From: Galeruca laticollis
Taxonomy: Eukaryota > Arthropoda > Insecta > Coleoptera > Chrysomelidae
DNA length: 64,000 nucleotides
Direction of reading: 5' to 3'
NCBI GenBank assembly: GCA_963921935.1
Contig: OY998176.1
Location: 143,326,305-143,390,304 of the forward strand
Position 1 is the stretch's first letter, and the number at the start of each line of letters is the position of its first letter. The notes below the pieces were generated by a model. The model was not told the DNA's origin and did not search any database. It worked only from the letters and a program-made list of their open reading frames with translations. The translations under genes were made by a program, and so were the position numbers. Shown here piece by piece: positions 55,470 to 64,000 of the stretch.

Positions 55470-56945
55470 CGTTCTATTCCACGTAGTGCAGCTGGTGTAG
55501 AAAACGGAACACACCGATTTTATTTTTCTGTCAAATGAACCGTCACATTTAAAGGGCACCACAAGTATTCATTCCATGCCAAGGGTGAACATTCTTGCCC
55601 TAAGGTTAGAATGAAGCTATTCCATAATGAAAAACTACGTCGGAATATGGAATTTCTATAATAATCGTAGAAAAAGTCATTTTCTAAAACACTTTAGGAT
55701 TCCGCCAGTGTTAATTAACTTTAACCTTTATTATCTCAATACTATAATTTATGGACTCTTAGTTAGTTGCCTCAACTATCTATTAAAAAATCACAAGATT
55801 AGACGTCTAACGTTGCGGGCTTAGACCTAAGCGTGAGTGCGTTTCCCATGAACAAGCTATCTGTAGCCCTTTTGGGTGTCACATTCAAACAAAATTTGTT
55901 CGTATTGTGTAACGAAAAATCAATTGCAGACATTATTTATGAAGAAATTCTATAATCAGACAGTTACTTCCCATTTTTACCTGTTTATTTTATACTTTTC
56001 GCCGGGTGGGTCGCTAGTTAATCATAATTATGTTTTAAATTAAATCACAGCACCAATCGTAAAGTCTAGTCTACTAAATCACGAGTAACTTATCTGAGAG
56101 TACGGATTATTAGTCAAAGAAACGGGTACTTTGCAATTAGTTCTATCAACATACAAAACAACTTGTGCTCAATTGATAATATTTGTAAGTTCAAGAAATA
56201 TTACCAAAGACAAAATGATTCTTTTCCCGTATAAGCACACGTACCCCTGAATCAGTACATTTCTTAATTTCTTTTAATAACGTAATAATCATTCGAGTAG
56301 AGAAATGTAATGACAGTATTAAGGTGCAATTAGTTTTAAATTGAATATTGAAATTACATCATAATAGCAGACAGTAACTAGTTAGTACCATTAAGGAAGT
56401 GAGAGCCGCACAAATGATAACTATAGGTTATTTTAAGTGTAATTTCTTATTTCTTAAAGGAAAAATATCAAAACAGTTTTATCTCTACGTCTTGCAAAAT
56501 GATAAAACTTATTTCTATTCGTGATGTTATTTTAATTAATACTTTTTTAGAACGTATCAATTATTGCTTTTAAATCTAACTATAAAGACATTCCAGTTCT
56601 TGAACAATATTACTTTTTTACTTACAGTCATGTTTTCAAGCATATTAAAAAACTTCAATATTTACCACAACAGAATTTTGAATATTTGTGCTATTTTGAA
56701 TGACAGAATTTCCTTTTTTCGCTTAGCATCAGGGTTTTTGATAGGTGATTTAGAATAAGATCAATTGAAAAAAAAGTGGAAAGTAGCCTTTGTTTGACAC
56801 AGTTGTTTATTTGTTTGCATCATTTTTGCGTATTTTTCTTGACTTATTCTCAGCTTTGAAGTTTATTTGTTGCTAAGGGAGAACTAAAGTTAGCTCTTTA
56901 AGTAATATAGTAAAAACATTTCTGTGTTTACATAGAGGTGCTTAA
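55470..56945. other. non-coding AT-rich interval
   Basis: No gene or element end is recognised. Confidence 0.4.
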
Positions 56946-57390
56946 GGCTTGTTCACCAACACAGAGTGTTGCCAGATGATGTATTTTTATTAACAAGTGT
57001 GTTTAAACATGTACACCTTGAAGACGTTGATATTTCTGGATATGTGCAAAATGAATTACTTGAGACGTCAATATTTGATTATGCTTGTACTTCATCTAAA
57101 AGTACAAATTCGGATTTGAAAGGAGAATCAGATAAGGACGGTTAAGCTTATATAGTTGGATAGTTAGCAAAAAAACACAAAAATGAATATCCGCATCTAG
57201 GACAATTTACACATGAAAAATATAAGGCAGGAAGATTACATACCTACAGCTTGCCTTCAAGGCTTCAAAGTCTATCATACGGAGGGTTAACTGAGCCATC
57301 AGAACAATTGTTAGAGCAAGCTACACTCTTGGATAAACATTTTCAGAAGTATCATAAACAAGACTTTGAAAATAAAAAGGATATTTAATA
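56946..57390 (+). pseudogene. P-like transposase C-terminal fragment
   Basis: The frame reads VLPDDVFLLTSVFKHVHLED, then after stops AYIVG, AKKHKNEYPHLGQFTHEKY and LQSLSYGGLTEPSEQLLEQA, ending DKHFQKYHKQDF. The pattern YI.G..A.K....P.LG ... S.GGLT.PS....... F..FH resembles the C-terminus of P-element/THAP9-type transposases. Two stops lie near 57146-57165. The subfamily may differ from the fragment at 38583. Confidence 0.5.
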
Positions 57391-57539
57391 AAACAGTTAA
57401 ATACATATCAAAAAAAGTAACGCATGTACCAAAAGGAACTTGTGGATACATTTAGTAGACAAATAATTTTCGTACGCATATAATTTTTAAATTTCAGGAA
57501 AGAAGAAGAAAATCTATAAAAATAAAAGCATCTCGTACC

Positions 57540-57862
57540 TTAAGTAGAAAAATTATTAAAAATTGTGGCGTGTCGATTTTCGAAGTTTGATAGCCATCCC
57601 CCACTAGCTGAAAATATTGTAATACCAAGGAACTCTGCAAAGGACTTGGCATTTTCCCTCGGCATGGAACCGCCCACGGGAACGTTTTGTCACCTTCACT
57701 GGCGAATCCATTCAAGCAAGCAATCCTCAAGGCGGGGAAATTCACCCTGAGTAGTATTTTTCTACTGTCACTTAAATCCCTTCCGATGGCACGATGTTTG
57801 TTTTTATAAATTATAGACAATGTTGATAGCAAAATTCCGAACTGCTTGGCTACTCCTTTCAC
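57540..57862 (-). pseudogene. second Tigger/pogo N-terminal fragment
   Basis: On minus: MKGVAKQFGILLSTLSIIYK is a psq-type helix-turn-helix. After frame changes FPRLEDCLLEWIRQ, ENAKSFAEFLGITIFSASGG and WLSNFENRH follow, the CENP-B-type second DNA-binding domain. No catalytic domain remains. It differs in sequence from the Tigger at 45558. Confidence 0.65.
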
Positions 57863-57919
57863 TTTACATTAGTACTTCATTTCCATTGCCTCTTGAGTGA
57901 TTTTGTAAGAATCTGGCTT

Positions 57920-58680
57920 TCACAACCGTATGGAAGAATTGGACAGTATATCATTTTATAAGGTCTTTGCTTCGTTTGAATACCTATTTTCTACCTTTTA
58001 TTTAAACAATAGTCTGCGGCACATATGCTTTTGTTTATTTCTGTTTCTTGTTTTCCGTTACTTTGTACCTATAAGTATTCCTAGATATCCGAAACTTTTA
58101 ACTTGTTCTAGTTCAGTTCCTTCTGTTGTAAATCTCTTTCGTGCTTTGCGAAGATAACTTAATCATCCGCAAAAACACACTCAAATATGTTAATAGTTTC
58201 CATATTTATGAATCCTATGTGTATCTTCTTTACCTTTTCTTTAAGTTCCTTCAGTACTTTGTCCACCACCATGATATATAGTACAGGACTCAATACTCCC
58301 CCTTGTCTTAGACCCTCCTTTGTTACAAACTCTGCAGATTGTCTCACATAATTTCTAGTTATTTTATAGATGCACCTACTATTGTTTCTTAATTTCTTTC
58401 CAACACCTTTTTGTCGCAAGCTTTGTCAAACTAAATTTCTTGTGAAGCTATCAAATGCTTCCTAATTATCTATAAACTCTAAGTATACTTTCATCATGTG
58501 TACGCTTTTTCTCAATAATTTGCCGAATTGTAAATATGTAGTCATGTGTACTTCTTCCCGTGTAAAAGCCGCTTTGTGATTATTCCAACTGACGGTATAT
58601 TGTCTCCCGTAGTCGCTTCTCTAAAATTCTTTCATATACTTTTAGTACAATCTTAGTAACGTTATTCCGCGATAATTGGT
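57920..58680 (-). pseudogene. LINE reverse transcriptase fragment
   Basis: From 58680 on minus the sequence reads a degraded NYRGITLL, ERILEKRLRETIYRQLE, TGRSTHDYIFTIRQIIEKK and then EFVTKEGLRQGGVLSPVLYI with FECVFADD (RT catalytic). TELEQVKSFGYLGILIG follows (58119-58060). These are consecutive RT blocks of Jockey/CR1/RTE-type LINEs with many frame breaks. The 3' end could match the fragment at 6551. Confidence 0.75.
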
Positions 58681-58689
58681 ACAGTAACT

Positions 58690-59374
58690 CTTCTGCTATA
58701 CCAATATAATATTTACAATAAATTCTTCTGTTTTTGTACTCAATAAAAATGGAGTTGCAAAATATTTACTTTAACTCTGATTTGCATTTGGATTTAATAA
58801 ATAATGCAATATTTTATATGATGGATCTGCTGGTACCGGTTCGTAATAAATCACCTCGTATAGTATATATCAAACGTAGTACTGTTTTTTAACCCTTAAT
58901 TAGTAAATCGATAACAATATATCTAACTGGGTACCTATTATCTATTCCGTAACTTCTGACGAAAAACGTATGCTATCGTAGTGGGTACCACCACTTTTCC
59001 TCATTATAATCGACGCCAAGTACCATCCTTCATCAATGAGCAAATCATCAGTAATCGACGACGACGCGGTCGTATATATCGACGGTATTTTTTGCCATTG
59101 AAAATAACAGCGGTACTCATCGACGTCGCGCCTTGTTAAATTTCGAATAGCACCATATACGTAATTACATCAATCATGTGCGTTTTGTCAATATGAATAA
59201 CATTATTTGGTGTTTGTTTTTCATTGAATTCAGCTTCGGTAAGATCAATTTAAATTATTTTTTTTATGAAAAATGCAGATAAAATTTTATTTATTCACAA
59301 CAGTCTCAATGTTTGCGTTATTAATACAATTGAATCAAACTGAGAATATAGAATAGCAAATATATGAACAAGTA
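58690..59374. other. non-coding interval
   Basis: No gene is recognised. The stretch near 59050-59130 is rich in TCGACG motifs. Confidence 0.35.
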
Positions 59375-60530
59375 AAGCGAACCTGCAACGTCTCTAGACC
59401 TTTAAAAAAAAATGTTTCTTCTTGCTCTGCAAACCAGACCCCTACATATTTTATAACCTCCTCTTTGGAAGAATATTTACGACCTTTTAAACTTTTTTCC
59501 AGTTGAGGAAAGAGATGATAGTCGGACGGAGCCAAATCTGGTGAATAAGGGGGGTGTTCTAGTAATTCAAACCCTAAATCACGAATTTTTTGTATGGCAA
59601 CATGAGATTTGAGTGCAGGGGCGTTGTCCTGCAAAAACAAAACACCTTTGGATAGCTTTCCGCGTCTTCTCTTTAATTTTTTTCCGTAGAGTGGTCAGTA
59701 ATGTCCAGTTATTGTTCTACCCTTGTCCAAAAAATCAATCATGATTACTCCATGGCAATACCAAAAAACTGAAGCAAGAACTTTTCCAGCAGATTTTTGG
59801 ACAAGAATCTTCTTAGGTCTTAGAGAACCAGAGTGTCGCCATTCCATCGATTGTTGCTTTATTTCTGGATCGTAGAAATGTACCCAAGTCTCATCCATAG
59901 TAACAATTCAGTTTAAGAAGTCTCCATCGTTTTCAAATCGAGCACAGATCGAACGCGATGCTTCTACCCTTGCACGCTTTTGGTCAACATTCAAACATTT
60001 GGGGATCCATTTTGCAGCAATTTTTCTCATGTTCAAATTGACGTGAACTATATGATGAACGCGCTCGTATGAAATATTCAGTGCTCCAGATATCCGTCTT
60101 AGCCCAATTCTACGGTCTGATAAAATCATGTCATGAACTGCATCGATATTTTCGGGGACTGACACAGAAACTGGCTTCCCGATCGGTTATCATCTTCAAT
60201 GAAAAATTTACCTCTTTTGAAGCTTGCAGTCCAATTTTTCACGGTCGCATACGAGGGACATTGATCATAAGCATATCTTCGTAAATCTGCTTACCTCTTA
60301 ACCCTTTAAATACAGGTACTTGATGATGGCTCGATACTCCAACTTTTCGATTTGCACAATTTCGGTGGACATGTTTTTTCTTTTAATTTATTGCGTAACT
60401 TTGATTTACTTTTTTGACGTCAAACTTTACACTGACACTTCTAATAAGTTATTGTTAGTTGCTATGGTAACGCAATATTTTGTTTATGCCTGGAACTGGT
60501 CTAGACTAACTAGAATCAATACATCCTCGT
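59375..60530 (-). mobile_element. mariner copy 2
   Basis: Same family as 8096-9190. The 5' terminus is present: on minus TACGAGGATGTATTGATTCT starts at about 60530 and leads into the start codon at 60372. The 3' terminus seen in copy 1 is absent; similarity stops near 59375. Confidence 0.8.
59400..60372 (-). pseudogene. mariner transposase, frameshifted
   Basis: It starts at ATG 60372 and shows the same DNA-binding half as copy 1 (NISYERVHHIVHVNLNMRKI). Unlike copy 1 it keeps the first Asp (TMDETWVHFYDPE) and the second (FLQDNAPALKSH), plus YSPDLAPSDYHLF, and it keeps the KSAGKVLASVFWYCHG segment deleted in copy 1. Small deletions shift the frame near 60178, 60265, 59920 and 59690. It is inactive but closer to the intact sequence. 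Confidence 0.9.
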
Positions 60531-60569
60531 ATATATCTATACTAAAATAAGAAACTTTCGTAATGTTAA

Positions 60570-60980
60570 ATTTTTCTTTCTAAATTTTCAATAAAAACGT
60601 TTACCAAAATCGTTGATATAGGGCTTCCCATTGGTAAAATTTAATATTGAGTATATACCTGATTGGCGGGAAACTTAAATTATTCTGATTAATACATACA
60701 TCAAATAAATTAAGTATATATTTTTTATTAGATGTATTTTTTAATAATATTAATAATTTACATTCAAAAATTAAATTTACATTAGAAGTTGGAGAAATTA
60801 ATTCATTCAATTTTCTTGATTTAAAAATTCAAAAAGTTAATAATGTTCTTGATTATTCAATTTACAGAAAACCAACACACTTACACACTGATATAACATA
60901 TTATTCCAATCATCACATGTCAAATAAATTAGCAGCATACTAGAGCATTTTCAATTCCTATGAACAAATATAATTTTGAT
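60570..60980. pseudogene. Penelope-like RT fragments in opposite orientations
   Basis: On minus, 60800-60590 encodes LFDVCINQNNLSF and then MGSPISTILVNVFIENLE, an RT segment before the palm. On plus, 60720-60980 encodes VFFNNINNLHSKIKFTLEV, NFLDLKIQKVNNVLDYSIYR and KPTHLHTDITYYSNHHMSNK, the segment after the palm. The two RT parts therefore face opposite ways, an internal inversion. The plus part stops where the hAT element begins (60981). Confidence 0.65.
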
Positions 60981-61825
60981 CAGCGCCGAATTAACCACAG
61001 GGCACAATGGGCAACAGCCCTGGCGCGAAATTCAAATAGGGGGCGAAAAAATTTCATTATTATTAAAATCATACTCGTTAAAGTGGTAAAAGCCTTAAAT
61101 CTGTAAAAGGAAATGATGTTTCATGTTTATATACCAACAAGTGACGAATGCGGCGCGGCATCTTTTGTCTTTTTTTGGGCTTTTTGTCGGAAGCCACGTC
61201 GGAAAAATCTCGCACTGGGCCACTCGGTGACTTTTACTGACTTCTAAGGCAAAACCGACTTTTTTTCGACTCTTTGAACGTTGTCAGTATTATCGACGGC
61301 GTCATTAAAAAAATCGGTAGGAATCAAAGAGAATTATTGCACTTACAATTTGCTATATCAAAGGACAGGACGGAACTCTAGAGTCAGTTTTCCCAATCCA
61401 CTCCTCTGAACTGTTGCTATTGTGATTTGTGATAAAAGTTGGAAGTAACGGTTGTAAAATTTAAATTAAACTCAAAATGCGTTATATAATACCTAGTGGG
61501 GCACAGAGGCGTAAAGCTCAGAAACAAAAGCAAGAGAAGTCGGAAAAACTGCTAGAGAAAATTCCCAAATTTAATTTCTTAATCGACCGAAATAAACCTA
61601 GCTGCTCGAATTCTCTTTGATTTCGGTCAACACAGGTATGTAGCAAAATGATCAGGAACGTCGAGAAAAATAATATTCAGCAAAAAATAATTTTGTGTCT
61701 ATGTACGTAGTGGAAGTATCGATTCCGTGGCAGCGTCATTTATTATCATTATTGATTGATTATTATCCCTGATTTCAGATGATAGTCAAAATAGTGAAAA
61801 CCCGGGCACATGTGCGGACCCGGTG

Positions 61826-62251
61826 GCATATTTCAAAACTTCACATTGATACGAAACCAGTAGCTAAATGCGGCGCTGCTATTTGCCTTTATTTCCACCG
61901 TCATTCCCTATGCGACTGCGATCGTTTTTATTCGAATACGATACATCAATTGTTTTTATGCTGTATCTGCCATTATAGAATGACAATTACTAAATTTTGT
62001 ATTAATTTAGATTTAACTAAAATTTCTATCAATACTTTTATGCAGGGTGATCACATGGTATTAGTAGCTTTTTGCAAAATGCTATTATGAAAAGTTAAAT
62101 CTAATTGAAGAAAATTGACGTCCCTAAGTTGTAAACAACAGCAAGGAACATTTTAAATTCGAGTTTAAAAGACGGTAACTACACAATCCAGCCAATGGCA
62201 GCGCAGCATTTAACTACTGGTTTCGTATCAATGTGCAGTTTTGAAATATGC
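61826..62251. mobile_element. MULE-like MITE
   Basis: GCATATTTCAAAACTTCACA (61826) and its inverse ending at 62251 are long terminal inverted repeats (~60 bp, few mismatches). A perfect 9-bp duplication GACCCGGTG flanks it (61817-61825, 62252-62260), as for Mutator-like elements. There is no ORF of significance. It is inserted in the hAT transposase relic. Confidence 0.8.
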
Positions 62252-63096
62252 GACCCGGTGGACCGGCATGTTCAACCATAATTCGACGAGAAAATTATTG
62301 ATAATAATGATAATGGAGGTGATTGTGAAGCTCTGGATCTTAGTGCTGAAATCAAACATTTTTGTGTGGATCCTGCTACTTGGAAAATCTATGACCTCTT
62401 GATAGATGCGGTCTTGAAATCTGCATTAGCTCAAAACTTGGATCAGATCAATTTTGAAAACACGAAGCGAGTGTAAGGAAATGTCGCAAGATACAGATTG
62501 AAGAAAATGTTTTATTCTCAGCTGGCTAATGGACATAATATTCGTCGTGAGTTGCTCATATATTCTTATTCTACTTACAAATTATACTGCGTACAATGTT
62601 AATTATTCAGCAATATTAATAAACGTTCATCTTTTGTGAGTAGTTCTAACGATTGTAAAGATATGGAACAAATATCTGAACATGAGCGTTCTCTTGAACA
62701 TTGAAAAAACAGCAAAACTTTCATTTTGTGCTCAAAAATTCAAGGTAAAATTGATTCTTCTTTATAACAACAGTATGTCTTGGAAATTAATTATTGGAGA
62801 GAAGTTTTGAAAAGGATACTAGTTGCAATTAAGTTTTTGCAAAACAGGGTCTAGCATTTCGTGGAAGTTTTGAGCATGTTGGACAAGATAATTCGGTAAT
62901 TATCTAGAAACTATCAATCTAATAGCCAAGTTTGACTCTTTCCTTAAAAATAATTTTGAAAGAATAGCAGATAAAAATAAGGGTCAAGTCTCATATCTTT
63001 CTAAAACAATAAGTAATGAATTCATTCATAGGATGCTTTGCAGACCTGGTCAAAAACAAAATAGTCCAAGAAAATATCTAAATATTATTCCATAAG

Positions 63097-63500
63097 TTAT
63101 GGTGATGTTGGGATCACCAGTGGAGTTTTGGACTTTTCTGAGGATTGTTGAAACTGTCATCGTCGATGAGGTTTTGAGAAGAGCTGTTCTATTGAAATTT
63201 GCTTTCAGATAAAGTATGTGTCCATTGAGAAGTTCGAGGGTGTTTAAAAGAACGAAGAGAGGTTTTTGGGTTGAATATTGGAGTGGGAGAATTCTGAGAT
63301 TAAGGCTTTGTGTAAATGATGTGTTGTTGGCGGGGGTTGATGTGGGATTGTTGAGGGGGGTAGGAGCTGGAGTAGATCGGGGTTTTGGTTAGGTTAGGCA
63401 CGTGGGTTTGTTGTTGGGTGCGTCCAAGTTGCCGGTGAAGTCGTCTATGGGTTGGTTTGTGTCAGTGACCAACTCTGCTAGAATCACCTTCCTCAAGCGA
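63097..63500 (-). pseudogene. truncated LINE ORF1 copy
   Basis: 63103-63388 matches 49048-49340 closely, and 63395-63490 then matches 50170-50265, so ~0.8 kb of ORF1 is missing between them. It interrupts the hAT transposase relic. The plus strand is again G-rich. Confidence 0.8.
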
Positions 63501-64000
63501 TGGACTGGAACGCATTGAATGATTTCGAATTAGATATTAATAATTGCAGGGGACAATCATACGATAATACTAGCAATATGTCTGGGGCGTATTCAGGTCT
63601 ACAACAGCGAATCAAAACACGGAATAGCTTAGCATTCTACATCCCGTGTTCAGCTCATTCGTTCAATTTAGTTGGTAATTGTGCTGCAGAGTTTTGTCTA
63701 GCTGCAACAAAATTTTTCATGTTTCTCAACGATTTATATACATTTTTTTCTGCATCCACACATTGCTTTGAAATTGTTCTAGTTTCTCTTTCAAAACTGC
63801 AATCCAAGTTTTGTCCAAAAAGAATGTCTACTACACAGACTTGCCTAGTATCAAGGACTTCATAACAAAAATATCCAAAAACTTTTACAATTATTGTTTA
63901 TCCAAAAATCTTCGCGATACACTCAGAGCCGCTACTCGCGTAGAAGACACTCGTGATAGTGGGTGTAGGCTTCTGCATGGTAATTTATTCACATAATGTT

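Larger units (their letters stand above)
60981..64000 (+). mobile_element. hAT/ZMYM-type transposon, cut by window end
   Basis: CAGCGCCGAATTAACCACAG at 60981 looks like the terminus of ZMYM-type hAT elements and lies exactly where the Penelope coding sequence breaks. A long transposase relic follows. The right end lies outside the window. Two insertions are nested in it (61826-62251 and 63097-63500). Confidence 0.7.
61477..64000 (+). pseudogene. hAT/ZMYM-type transposase relic
   Basis: An N-terminal ORF (61477-61620) reads MRYIIPSGAQRRKAQKQKQE, the usual start of this family. Past the MULE-like insert come HFCVDPATWKIYD and FENTKRV. Then, with breaks, LAKQGLAFRGSFEHVGQDNS, ETINLIAKFDSFLKNNFERI and VSYLSKTISNEFIHRM follow. 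Past the LINE scrap, 63520-63760 reads INNCRGQSYDNTSNMSGAYS, FYIPCSAHSFNLVGNCAAEF and LYTFFSASTHCFEI, the conserved hAT RNase-H-like region. Many stops make it inactive. Confidence 0.8.

Noticed and set aside
58850..58860. CACCTCGTA resembling a mariner terminus
   Set aside because: Isolated nonamer with no transposase or partner end nearby; mariner copy 2 ends elsewhere.
1..64000. CRISPR arrays, bacterial operons, ribosome-binding sites
   Set aside because: No spaced identical direct repeats with unique spacers, no prokaryotic gene structure; the DNA is eukaryotic with introns.

Overview
The window is AT-rich eukaryotic DNA, most likely from an insect nuclear genome. No convincing single-copy host gene is visible. 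Almost every recognisable coding segment belongs to a transposable element or an endogenised virus-like element. The mixture (piggyBac, PIF/Harbinger, mariner, Tigger/pogo, P-like, hAT, CACTA-like and MULE-type DNA transposons, plus Penelope, LINE, Ty3/gypsy and BEL/Pao retroelements and a Polinton) and the short GT-AG introns fit an arthropod. I cannot name the species.

Layout. 1-2591: a gypsy pol tail and a piggyBac copy with two internal stops. 3249-4683: an LTR-retrotransposon 3' end interrupted by a deleted PIF/Harbinger. 5041-9899: transposase and LINE scraps, a tRNA-Phe-like pseudogene, mariner copy 1 and a Penelope scrap. 10743-11560: a microsatellite and a ~172-bp tandem repeat. 12760-16239: a DDE transposase relic, then a candidate non-autonomous element that holds a clean hAT MITE. 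18898-29203: a Ty3/gypsy element split by a complete 4,962-bp Polinton-type element (22342-27303). 33583-36760: a CACTA-like transposase relic followed by a DUF4806 gene relic. 38583-45413: a P-like fragment fused to a piggyBac-like transposase, which is split by a Harbinger, which is itself split by a Penelope element. 45558-47729: a Tigger with complete termini. 48060-50285: a LINE ORF1. 50684-55464: a BEL/Pao element with both LTRs and a TSD. 56950-60980: P-like, Tigger, LINE, mariner copy 2 and Penelope fragments. 60981-64000: an hAT/ZMYM-type element carrying a MULE-like MITE and a LINE scrap.

The most interesting object is 22342-27303. It has near-identical ~240-bp terminal inverted repeats and a 6-bp target duplication (GAGAGG), and the interrupted gypsy pol resumes exactly after it. 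Its genes, all on the minus strand, are only virion-morphogenesis functions: a double-jelly-roll capsid-like protein, a penton-like protein, an adenain-type protease, and a PLA2 plus pVI/pX-like protein made from a spliced gene. No DNA polymerase B, retroviral-type integrase or packaging ATPase fits in it. It therefore looks like a compact capsid-module Polinton (adintovirus-like) that would depend on a helper for movement.

The region is a nested record of insertions. At least seven can be read from target duplications or resumed reading frames: Polinton in gypsy, Harbinger in piggyBac, Penelope in Harbinger, hAT MITE in a larger element, MULE MITE in hAT, hAT in Penelope, and a small Harbinger in an LTR element.
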